Shown here piece by piece: positions 57,111 through 64,000 of a DNA stretch of 64,000 nucleotides (position 1 is its first letter; each line of letters opens with the position of its first letter). Origin of the DNA: Massilia sp. YIM B02769 (lineage in GTDB: Bacteria; Pseudomonadota; Gammaproteobacteria; Burkholderiales; Burkholderiaceae_D). The notes beneath the pieces are model-generated. The model was not told the DNA's origin. It ran no database searches and saw nothing but the letters and a program-made list of their open reading frames with translations. The stretch spans positions 125,530 to 189,529 of the forward strand of contig NZ_JASNRC010000007.1 of assembly GCF_030411995.1 (NCBI RefSeq), read 5' to 3'. The position numbers and the translations under genes are program-made.

Positions 57111-58400
57111 ATGTTGGAAAGTTACACCTGGAGGCTCACGCAGGCGACACTCTTGCTGCACACGATTTACGAGGACAAGGAGCGCCTCGACTTGGTCCTC
57201 GAGCTGCAGCGGTTCCTGATCCGCCGCATTACTGCGGCGGAAGGCAGGGTACGGCGGCTGAAGGCACTGGGTGCCGCTCGAAAGAAGCGGCTGTCTGCAG
57301 TTCCACGCCCGACGAGAGACCAGGCGAAGTCGATCAAGGACGATATCGCGCGGGGCGAGCGGGCCGTCGCCGAGCAGCGTCACTTGATGTTCCTCTGGCG
57401 TTGCTTCGGCGATGGCATCGCGTTCACGTACCAAGACAAATACAGCCTGAAGCACCTGTACTACGACGCGCAATATCAGGTCAAGGAAGATGCCGGCTTC
57501 CTCACCGTAAATGGGCGCCTGAAGCCGGGCTTTCGGCAGGAGTACAAGTATCTGAAAATGGGGATCCGCATGAACGTCCCCGTCGTAATGGCTGACTTGA
57601 CGAATATCGTGCGTCACGGCGACCTGTGCGCACTCGCCGGCCCAGATCCCCTACCCCTCGAAATCAAGTCTTCGACCAACCAGAATGCCCGTACCATTCG
57701 ACAGGCCGAGAACCTTCGTGCGATCACCGACTTCTACGCCAACGACGGCGCGGCAGTATTCAGGGGCATACCAAGCGTCGAGCGGGTTGCTCTGCTGAAC
57801 TCTGAAGTCAGGTTCCAGGAGGTGGCCAATGCCTGCATTGCCGAGGCCTTACAAACCGGGCTTGCCATCGCGTCTCCCGAACCAGGTCTTCACTACATCG
57901 CAAGCCGAAAGACGGAGCGATTCGCCGAACTGTCGCACGTGTTCACGCCAACGACGCTGGCCGTCCGGCTCGTACCCGACGAAACCTGGCTGCATTACTA
58001 TCCCTTCACGCTTTCGCTGACCTCTTTGCATTTACTTCGCTTTTTGCGGGAGGAGATTTTTATTCTGGTGCTGATCGATCTCGCTCAGCTCAAGACGCTG
58101 TTCGCACAACAAGGCATTCACGCAACCATGCTGCTTGACGGGATGTCCGCGATCCAGATTTGCCACGACCCAGCTGACCTCATGAAAGGAGTGTTTCGGA
58201 TTTCCGAAAGCCTGTTCGGTCGCATTGCGCTCGAGTTCCAGTCCCTGGCATGGTTTGCCGTCGAGTTCAGCTCCCCTCTGAAGCAAACACCTAGGTCCGT
58301 CTCAGCAGAAGAACTAGCTGCGATGACCGTTACCTTCTCCGACATTCCTCAAGAATGGTACAACGTGCGTGACTGCTACGACAGCGCGCCACCGAGCTAA
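57111..58400 (+). CDS. Uncharacterised protein with PD-(D/E)XK nuclease signature, third gene of Gabija-like operon
   Basis: A 429-residue protein with no recognised family name. The N-terminal ~95 residues are helical and basic. The middle has a nuclease-like pattern: Glu144 (GFRQEYKYL), Asp171 (VRHGDLCALAG), then Glu184-x-Lys186 (LPLEIKSSTN) and a following Gln (RQAENL, ~199), matching the E...D...ExK...Q order of PD-(D/E)XK enzymes. The C-terminal half has hydrophobic strands (LRFLREEIFILVLIDLAQL) but no clear domain. It lies 15 bases after the helicase gene with AAGGA upstream, so it belongs to the same operon. It may be an added effector or DNA-cleaving partner; this is inference. Confidence 0.75.
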   Translation: MLESYTWRLTQATLLLHTIYEDKERLDLVLELQRFLIRRITAAEGRVRRLKALGAARKKRLSAVPRPTRDQAKSIKDDIARGERAVAEQRHLMFLWRCFGDGIAFTYQDKYSLKHLYYDAQYQVKEDAGFLTVNGRLKPGFRQEYKYLKMGIRMNVPVVMADLTNIVRHGDLCALAGPDPLPLEIKSSTNQNARTIRQAENLRAITDFYANDGAAVFRGIPSVERVALLNSEVRFQEVANACIAEALQTGLAIASPEPGLHYIASRKTERFAELSHVFTPTTLAVRLVPDETWLHYYPFTLSLTSLHLLRFLREEIFILVLIDLAQLKTLFAQQGIHATMLLDGMSAIQICHDPADLMKGVFRISESLFGRIALEFQSLAWFAVEFSSPLKQTPRSVSAEELAAMTVTFSDIPQEWYNVRDCYDSAPPS

Positions 58401-58491
58401 GCTCCAGCAATCTTGGTAACACCCCACTGGTTAATCCAAGTAGGCGCACCGATGCGAGCGCTTCAATCCCTCCCCCCCGGCCGCCCTGCCA

Positions 58492-59649
58492 TCAAGTCCG
58501 AACCGTGTCGACCCGCGTGAATAGGTGCCACCTCACCCATCGGCGCACGCGCCACGTATTGGCCTCGAACGGCAGATGGACGTAGTAGCCGCCGACCACG
58601 AGCACCAGGAACATCCCCACGAAGATGAGGTAATGGGACAGGATGTGGGGCGAGAGCTGGCTGGTACCGAGCAGCGACGGCATCAGGTACACCATCACGA
58701 AAATCAGCGGCACGTGCAGCACATACAAGGTAAAGGAGAAACTGGAAAAGAATCGCCCGGTGCGGTCCAGCCGATCCAGCATGGGCGAAGGTAGGCGCTT
58801 GAATTGCGTGCTGGACAGGAACAGCGCGAAGAGCAAGCTAAACACCAGAAACTGGGGATAGCTTTCCGTAGATATCTCGTTCTTGCCCTTGAGGCGGATG
58901 AGGACGGCGGTGCCGACGATGATGATTAGCAATGCCCAGCGCAGGACTGGCCCCACCTCGATCTTCACACGCGAAAAGGCGGTGCCGATCAGCCAGATCG
59001 AGAAGTACAGGACGATGGCAGGCGTGATTAGCTGGATGATGGCACCGATGGCCAGCAGCGCCCCGATCCGCCACGCGATCGACCTGCCGCGCAACACTAG
59101 CACGAGCAACGGGAACAGTATGTAGTACCAGGTCTCGTTGGCCAGGCTCCACAAGGGGAAGTTCCCGCCGAACGAGGGGACGAGGATGGTCTGCAGCCCG
59201 AACATGTTGCCGATGAAGGCGGTCACCGAATACGGATCGTCTGCCGAAAATGAGACACGGGCCGGATCGATCGCTCCGATCACGGCGCCGGCAAGCAGCG
59301 CGACCAGGAAGGTCGGCACAAGCACCAACCACAGGCGCGAGAGCCGATCGACCGTGTAATGCTGCAACGCGCGATCCAAGTTCATCTTGTTGAGGAAACT
59401 TCCGCCGACGAGCCAGCCACTGAGGACGAAGAACACCATCACGGCTAGGTAGGCGAAACCCGAGCTGAACGCCAGCCCCTGGAACAGCAAGGACGGATTC
59501 GTCACGTCGCCGAAGGCAGGAAACGTCGCGGCACGCAGGTGCGCCCAGGCCACCACCAGCGCCGCCAATCCCCTGAACAGTGAGATCAACACCGAGTGCC
59601 AGTTGTCTTCCTGCAGATTTGTCTTCTTCAAGATCGTGATTTTCGGCAT
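58492..59649 (-). CDS. Acyltransferase-3 family membrane protein
   Basis: A 385-residue integral membrane acyltransferase (OafA/NodX-type) with about ten hydrophobic segments. The early FRGLAALVVAWAHLRA segment contains the usual motif with His in the first helix, and VMVFFVLSGWLVGGSFLNK and FPLWSLANETWYYILFPLLVLV are family hallmarks. It probably O-acylates an extracellular polysaccharide or lipid. It ends tail-to-tail with the PD-(D/E)XK gene, 91 bases apart, and may mark the right border of the island. Confidence 0.88.
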   Translation of the reverse strand: MPKITILKKTNLQEDNWHSVLISLFRGLAALVVAWAHLRAATFPAFGDVTNPSLLFQGLAFSSGFAYLAVMVFFVLSGWLVGGSFLNKMNLDRALQHYTVDRLSRLWLVLVPTFLVALLAGAVIGAIDPARVSFSADDPYSVTAFIGNMFGLQTILVPSFGGNFPLWSLANETWYYILFPLLVLVLRGRSIAWRIGALLAIGAIIQLITPAIVLYFSIWLIGTAFSRVKIEVGPVLRWALLIIIVGTAVLIRLKGKNEISTESYPQFLVFSLLFALFLSSTQFKRLPSPMLDRLDRTGRFFSSFSFTLYVLHVPLIFVMVYLMPSLLGTSQLSPHILSHYLIFVGMFLVLVVGGYYVHLPFEANTWRVRRWVRWHLFTRVDTVRT

Positions 59650-59831
59650 GGTCGCCGCTCCTTAGTAAACAGGTTCGGAGTGACGATATAACCCAACCGA
59701 TGTTGATATTCTGCGCCGTCCCAAGCTGCAGGCCTTTGGCAGAGCCAAGCACCCAAAAACGCGATGCCGCGATGCATGTCCTTGTACTGCGGCACTAAAC
59801 GCCTATCTTCCCTCCTCCTCCGCGATTCCTG

Positions 59832-62204
59832 TTACTTCGCTGTTCCACGCAGACGAAGCGCGTTGGTGATAACGGAAACCGAACTCAGGCTCATCGCCAG
59901 CGCCGCAATCATCGGCGACAGTAGGCGGCCGGTAAACGGATACAGCAATCCAGCAGCCAGAGGAATCCCGAGCGCGTTATAGACAAATGCGAAGGCCAGG
60001 TTCTGCCGCATGTTGCGTACCGTCTGTAGCGACAGCAGGCGCGCCCGCGCGATGCCGCGCAGGTCGCCCTTCACCAGCGTGACGTGCGCGGAGTTGATGG
60101 CAACGTCGGTGCCTGTCCCCATCGCAATACCGACGTTGGCCTTGGCCAGCGCCGGGGCGTCGTTGATGCCGTCACCGGCCATCGCGACCGTCTTGCCTTG
60201 CGCCTGCAGGCGTTCGACCAACGCCAGTTTGTCCTGCGGCTTGACCTCGCCATAGACTTCCGCGATGCCCAGTTTTGTGCCCACCGATTTCGCGGTAGTG
60301 AGGCCGTCGCCGGTCGCCATCACGACCGTGATCCCGGCCTCCTTCAATGTAGCCAGCGCTTCCGGGGTAGTCTGCTTGATCGGATCGGATACGGCGACAA
60401 GTCCCAGGAGCTGGCGGTCCGCCGCCAGGTACATGACGCTTGCGCCTTCGAGACGCAAGCTTTCCGCCTGGTCTGCGAGCGGTTGCCATGCGACCTTTTC
60501 GATATCCATGAGCGCGGTGTTGCCCAAGGCGATATGCTTACCTTCGACCACTCCGCGCACGCCGATGCCGCTGGAGGACTCGAAGGTCTCCGGCTTTGCC
60601 AGAGCCAGTCCGCGGTTGCGCGCCTCGGTGACGATCGCGTGGGCCAGCGGGTGTTCGCTGCCCTGGTCGATGCTGGCGGCAATCCGCAGAACTTCCTGCT
60701 CGTTCACGCCCGGGGCTGCGGCAGCGGAGTGAAACGCGGGCTTGCCTTCGGTGAGCGTGCCGGTCTTGTCGACGATCAGCGTATCGACCTTGCGCAGGCC
60801 CTCGATGGCGGCCGCATCACGGAACAGGATGCCCTGCGTGGCCCCACGGCCAGTCGCTGCCATGATCGACATTGGCGTCGCCAACCCGAGTGCGCATGGA
60901 CAGGCGATGATCAGCACGGAGACCGCGTTGACGAAGCCGTATACCCAGCTCGGTTCCGGCCCGAAAAAACCCCAGCCAAGCAGCGTCAGCACGGCGATGG
61001 CCACCACGATCGTCACGAAGTAGCCGGCAACCACGTCCGCCAGGCGCTGCATTGGTGCACGTGAGCGCTGTGCCTGCGCCACCATCTGGACGATTTGCGA
61101 CAGCATCGTCTGCGCCCCCACCTTTTCCGAGCGGATGACCAGGCTGCCGCTGGTATTGATGGTGGCGCCGATCGCCTTGTCGCCTGGTCGCTTGGTAACG
61201 GGCAGCGGCTCGCCGGTCAGCATGGATTCATCGACTGCGCTTTCGCCTTCAAGGACGACGCCGTCGACAGGGACCTTTTCCCCGGGACGCACGCGCAGCG
61301 CGTCCCCGACGTGGACATGGGTCAGTGGAATGTCTTCTTCGCTGCCGTCGGCATTAATGCGGCGCGCCGTCTTCGGCGCCAGGCCAAGCAGAGATTTGAT
61401 CGCCGCAGATGTCTGGGAGCGCGCACGCAGTTCCAGAATCTGGCCCAGCAGGGTCAACGAAATGATGACTGCGGCCGCCTCGTAGTAGACCCCGATACGC
61501 CCGTGCATCAGGAAAGTACGCGGAAAGAGCCCCGGTGCCACGGTCGCGACCACGCTGTAGCCGTAGGCTGCTGCGACGCCGAGTCCGATCAGCGTCCACA
61601 TATTGGGGCTGCGATTGCGCAGCGACTGCACGCCCCGAGCGAAGAACGGCCACCCGGCCCACAGCACGACCGGCGTACTCAGGACGAGCTCGATCCAGCT
61701 CTGTCCCGGCAGGCCAGCCTGGAAGATTCGGTGTCCGGCCATCGCAAGCACCGTCACGATGACTGTCAGCGGCAGGGTCCACCAGAAACGGCGCCTGAAA
61801 TCCACCAGCTCCGGGTTTTCTTCTTCATCCAGCGACGGCAGCATAGGCTCGAGCGCCATGCCGCAGATCGGACAGTTGCCGGGCTGGGGCTGCCGGACTT
61901 CCGGGTGCATCGGGCAGGTGTAGATCGTACCTTCCGGTGCGGCAGGCGCCGGCTCAGGCTTGGCGCCGCCGGTGTACTGCTGGGGCGCCGTTCGGAACTT
62001 GTCCATGCATTTCGTGCTGCAGAAGTGATAGGTCGCCTCTTCGTACCGGATTTCTTTGGCTGGGTCGGCGCCGACTTTCATTCCGCAGACCGGGTCGGTG
62101 AATGGCTTCTCGTCGCCCCCGTTCCCATGGTGGGCGCCGTGCCCTGAGCCATGGTCGTGATGATGTTTGTGTCCCTCGTGATCGTGATGCGACAGGTCGT
62201 TCAT
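59832..62204 (-). CDS. copA: Copper-exporting P1B-type ATPase CopA
   Basis: A 790-residue heavy-metal P-type ATPase that pumps Cu(I)/Ag(I) from the cytosol. N-terminus: a histidine-rich stretch (~6-29), a YHS domain (DPVCGMKV ... [11 protein letters not shown]) and a heavy-metal-binding motif (YTCPMHPEV ... [10 protein letters not shown]), instead of classic HMA domains. Core: TGE loop, CPC metal site ([12 protein letters not shown]), phosphorylation site DKTGTLTEG and [10 protein letters not shown]. The Met at 62204 is taken as start because AGGAAAG precedes it; a 9-codon longer version is possible. A separate HMA chaperone gene lies just upstream, and both are likely transcribed from the CueR-type promoter. 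Confidence 0.94.
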   Translation of the reverse strand: MNDLSHHDHEGHKHHHDHGSGHGAHHGNGGDEKPFTDPVCGMKVGADPAKEIRYEEATYHFCSTKCMDKFRTAPQQYTGGAKPEPAPAAPEGTIYTCPMHPEVRQPQPGNCPICGMALEPMLPSLDEEENPELVDFRRRFWWTLPLTVIVTVLAMAGHRIFQAGLPGQSWIELVLSTPVVLWAGWPFFARGVQSLRNRSPNMWTLIGLGVAAAYGYSVVATVAPGLFPRTFLMHGRIGVYYEAAAVIISLTLLGQILELRARSQTSAAIKSLLGLAPKTARRINADGSEEDIPLTHVHVGDALRVRPGEKVPVDGVVLEGESAVDESMLTGEPLPVTKRPGDKAIGATINTSGSLVIRSEKVGAQTMLSQIVQMVAQAQRSRAPMQRLADVVAGYFVTIVVAIAVLTLLGWGFFGPEPSWVYGFVNAVSVLIIACPCALGLATPMSIMAATGRGATQGILFRDAAAIEGLRKVDTLIVDKTGTLTEGKPAFHSAAAAPGVNEQEVLRIAASIDQGSEHPLAHAIVTEARNRGLALAKPETFESSSGIGVRGVVEGKHIALGNTALMDIEKVAWQPLADQAESLRLEGASVMYLAADRQLLGLVAVSDPIKQTTPEALATLKEAGITVVMATGDGLTTAKSVGTKLGIAEVYGEVKPQDKLALVERLQAQGKTVAMAGDGINDAPALAKANVGIAMGTGTDVAINSAHVTLVKGDLRGIARARLLSLQTVRNMRQNLAFAFVYNALGIPLAAGLLYPFTGRLLSPMIAALAMSLSSVSVITNALRLRGTAK

Positions 62205-62292
62205 ATTGGAATCTTTCCTGGTCTCGTACATCGAAACTTGCTTCTACCGCGAAGTCTGTGTGTGCCGGGATTTCTTCGGCACACATTCTTGC

Positions 62293-62499
62293 TCAGGACC
62301 GCGGGGCTTGACTCGCCGGATATCCGGCAGCGGTGACGGCTTCTGCGATTGCATCCGCCGATTCCCCACTTTCCACCTGAACCAGGCGGTCTTTGAGCAA
62401 TACCTCGACTTTTGCCTCGGGATCCAGTGCCTGCACGGCACGGGTAACCCGGGCGGCGCAACCACCGCATGACATCTTTTCCACCTTCAGCGTATGCAT
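62293..62499 (-). CDS. copZ: CopZ-like heavy-metal-associated (HMA) copper chaperone
   Basis: A 68-residue HMA-domain protein with the metal-binding MSCGGCAARV motif (GGC form of MxCxxC) near residue 10. It likely hands copper to CopA, which itself lacks an HMA domain. The start Met is supported by AGGAGG; an in-frame extension of 23 codons crosses the promoter and is rejected. The copA start lies about 90 bases downstream on the same strand. Confidence 0.9.
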   Translation of the reverse strand: MHTLKVEKMSCGGCAARVTRAVQALDPEAKVEVLLKDRLVQVESGESADAIAEAVTAAGYPASQAPRS

Positions 62500-62530
62500 A
62501 GCGTACCTCCTGTTTGATAAGTCTGTAGGT

Positions 62531-62561
62531 ACTGTAAACCTTCCCATCATCGGAAGGTCAA
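62531..62561 (-). promoter_or_regulatory. CueR/MerR-type copper-responsive promoter
   Basis: Read on the minus strand: -35 TTGACC (62556-62561) and -10 TACAGT (62531-62536) separated by 19 bases, the lengthened spacer required by MerR-family activators. The spacer holds the dyad ACCTTCC-N7-GGAAGGT, essentially the CueR operator consensus. It drives the copZ-copA unit. No cueR gene is in the window. Confidence 0.85.
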
Positions 62562-62666
62562 GCGCCATGAGCGGCGATCGTCGGTCGTTTTCGCCAGACC
62601 TTCATTGCCGCCGCACGGCTTGGCGATGCGGCGGCGCTGGAAAGTCATCAACGTAAGGACCGTCGC

Positions 62667-63389
62667 TTAGAACTCGTAGTCCTTCCGCTTGTCACCCGTC
62701 ATCGGAATGAAGCCGCAGTCCGAATATTTCTTGCACAACATCTCGCGCATATCGTTGATGCCGTTCTTCTGGACAATCACGATGTTTTCGCAGTAGCGCT
62801 GCAAGCCGTCATGGTTGAGATCGCTCTTGACCGTGCAATGCAGGCTGGGCGCAAGGGCGCTCAGATGGTGATTGCTGAACGTGCGCAGGAATACCTGATT
62901 GAATTGGGCTCCTGCCGGGGTAGCCTCGAGCATGGCGATCATGCGCCGCCCGTCCGGCGTTAGCTGGGGCTGGTATTGGATACCGTACCACTCCCTGAGC
63001 ATGCGCAGAGCGCGGCCGATTTCTTCGCGCTGCTCCCGGTTGCCCATCCGGGCCATCGACCTGATCTCGTCGTCGCTCGCCTTCGCCGGCGTTGCCCCAA
63101 AGCCCGGTGTGGCCGATGTCCCTTCCTGCGGCGCGACGACCGGCGGATCGCGCATCGGATCCGTGCCTGCGGCAAGCTCGGTGATGCGAAGCGCCGAGTA
63201 ATGGTGGTTGACGATGAAGACGAGGTAGTTCTTCTCGAACTGGGCGGTGTTGCCCCTGCCAGGGCCATCCGCATGTGCCGTGCCGGCCGAGACGGCAAGA
63301 ATACCCAGGCCGAGCGCGACGCGGCGAGCCAGGGCACGCGATTGTGCCGTAAAGGAAAAACGGTTCAGTTTCAGGGTCTGTGCTTTCAT
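62667..63389 (-). CDS. DUF305 domain exported protein
   Basis: A 240-residue protein with an N-terminal signal peptide (basic start, hydrophobic VALGLGILAVSAGTAHA, cleavage likely near 42) and a DUF305 domain with paired His motifs (FIVNHHYSALR and FSNHHLSALAP), typical of the ferritin-like four-helix DUF305 proteins that often occur with metal-resistance genes. Two conserved cysteine pairs lie near the C-terminus. AAGGAG supports the Met at 63389 rather than one 16 codons upstream. It lies 44 bases after the PEP-CTERM gene and likely shares its transcript. Confidence 0.8.
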   Translation of the reverse strand: MKAQTLKLNRFSFTAQSRALARRVALGLGILAVSAGTAHADGPGRGNTAQFEKNYLVFIVNHHYSALRITELAAGTDPMRDPPVVAPQEGTSATPGFGATPAKASDDEIRSMARMGNREQREEIGRALRMLREWYGIQYQPQLTPDGRRMIAMLEATPAGAQFNQVFLRTFSNHHLSALAPSLHCTVKSDLNHDGLQRYCENIVIVQKNGINDMREMLCKKYSDCGFIPMTGDKRKDYEF

Positions 63390-63433
63390 GTCATGCTCCT
63401 TGATAGTGGTGAAGTGGTCTATCGGGGTCTTGC

Positions 63434-64000
63434 TCATGCGCGGTACCGCCGCGCCCGGCGCGCAAACGCTGCTGCAGCCAAACCTGTCAGCAGGATCGCG
63501 TGGGAGGATGGTTCGGGGACTGGCACGACACTGTCACGGGTCGCCAGGACGACATTGTTTGCCGTCGCCCAGTAGACGTTGCCTTGCTCGCTGATCGTAC
63601 GCAGTGTGATTTCGGTGAGCGCCGTGGTCGAAATGAATCCGAAGAACGCGCTCAGGGCCGAGCCGTCGAGGGTGTAAGCGATCCTATCGGCGCCGCTGGC
63701 GGCTGTAAGCTCGATGGTGCGGCCGGGCACGAACGCACCGTAGGCGTCGGTTGCAAAGAAGCTGCCCCCGAAGCCGAAGACATTCGGCGCAAATTCGCGG
63801 AAAGTGAGCACATCGCTTGCCATCGTCGACGTCAGGAAGGTGTCGCCGTTAAATGTCGCCGGATAGAAGCCGGCATCGCTCGGACCTGCAGCGACGCGGT
63901 AACTGTAGGAGCCTGCCGTGCGCTGCAGCTCGCCTTCGATCTGGCTCGCCTCGAGGTCCTCAAAGTCGTCGGGGGCGGGCGTGGTCGTCGCGGCACCCAA
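63434..64000 (-). CDS. PEP-CTERM sorting domain protein (5' end outside window)
   Basis: The 3' 188 codons of a secreted protein with beta-rich, Ser/Thr/Gly-rich composition. It ends with the PEP-CTERM signal: VPEPSS, a hydrophobic helix (HAILLTGLAAAAF) and a basic tail (ARRARRYRA). Such proteins are processed by the EpsH/XrtA exosortase, linked to exopolysaccharide. The N-terminal signal peptide lies beyond the window edge. The same-strand DUF305 gene follows. Confidence 0.85.
   Translation of the reverse strand: MGAATTTPAPDDFEDLEASQIEGELQRTAGSYSYRVAAGPSDAGFYPATFNGDTFLTSTMASDVLTFREFAPNVFGFGGSFFATDAYGAFVPGRTIELTAASGADRIAYTLDGSALSAFFGFISTTALTEITLRTISEQGNVYWATANNVVLATRDSVVPVPEPSSHAILLTGLAAAAFARRARRYRA

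Overview
The window looks like chromosome of a high-GC betaproteobacterium of the Oxalobacteraceae, most like Massilia or a relative. This is inferred from the codon and GC bias, the ygfZ-DUF4936, mltG-tmk-holB-PilZ and tatD-ankyrin neighbourhoods, a PEP-CTERM protein, an LpxO-type hydroxylase and the overall gene content. No rRNA, tRNA or CRISPR array was seen.

From 1 to 28,600 the DNA is mostly ordinary core genome. Fatty-acid catabolism genes recur: a 5'-truncated acyl-CoA ligase, a FadB-like fused hydratase/dehydrogenase, and a thiolase-Dabb-SDR-SDR operon. The FadB-like gene and the thiolase share a 26-bp promoter motif and are probably co-regulated. Between them lie a CYTH/CHAD protein, MarC, ArfB, two MFS transporters, a cysteine-bearing HTH regulator and a frameshifted HEAT-like gene. 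Housekeeping genes follow (NRDE protein, ygfZ, mltG, tmk, holB, PilZ, GNAT, tatD, ankyrin protein, PRMT-like methyltransferase, lpxO, usp). The block ends with a tyrosine recombinase whose catalytic histidines are replaced.

From 28,820 to 48,466 there is a complete, compact type VI secretion system in two divergent operons. tssA-M-L-K-J lie on the minus strand, and tssB-C-hcp-tssE-F-G-H-vgrG plus two small VgrG-linked genes (YwqK/MORN-like and DUF4280 PAAR-like) lie on the plus strand. No obvious toxin is encoded directly behind vgrG.

From 48,470 to 58,490 is an accessory island with lower GC at its left edge. It holds a putative PD-(D/E)XK-type protein, about 1 kb of gene-free sequence with transposon-end-like repeats, a minus-strand cassette (KfrA-like coiled-coil DNA-binding protein, TnsC/TniB-like ATPase, stand-alone Mu-transposase-type beta-barrel protein) and a divergent plus-strand operon. 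That operon encodes an OLD-family ATPase/TOPRIM nuclease (one-base frameshift), a UvrD-like helicase and an unrecognised protein with a PD-(D/E)XK signature. It resembles a Gabija defence pair with a third, nuclease-like gene and is the best candidate for an undescribed system here.

From 58,490 to 64,000 are an acyltransferase-3 membrane protein, a copper-resistance unit (CopA P-type ATPase and a CopZ-like chaperone behind a CueR-type promoter), a DUF305 exported protein and the 3' part of a PEP-CTERM protein that runs off the window.
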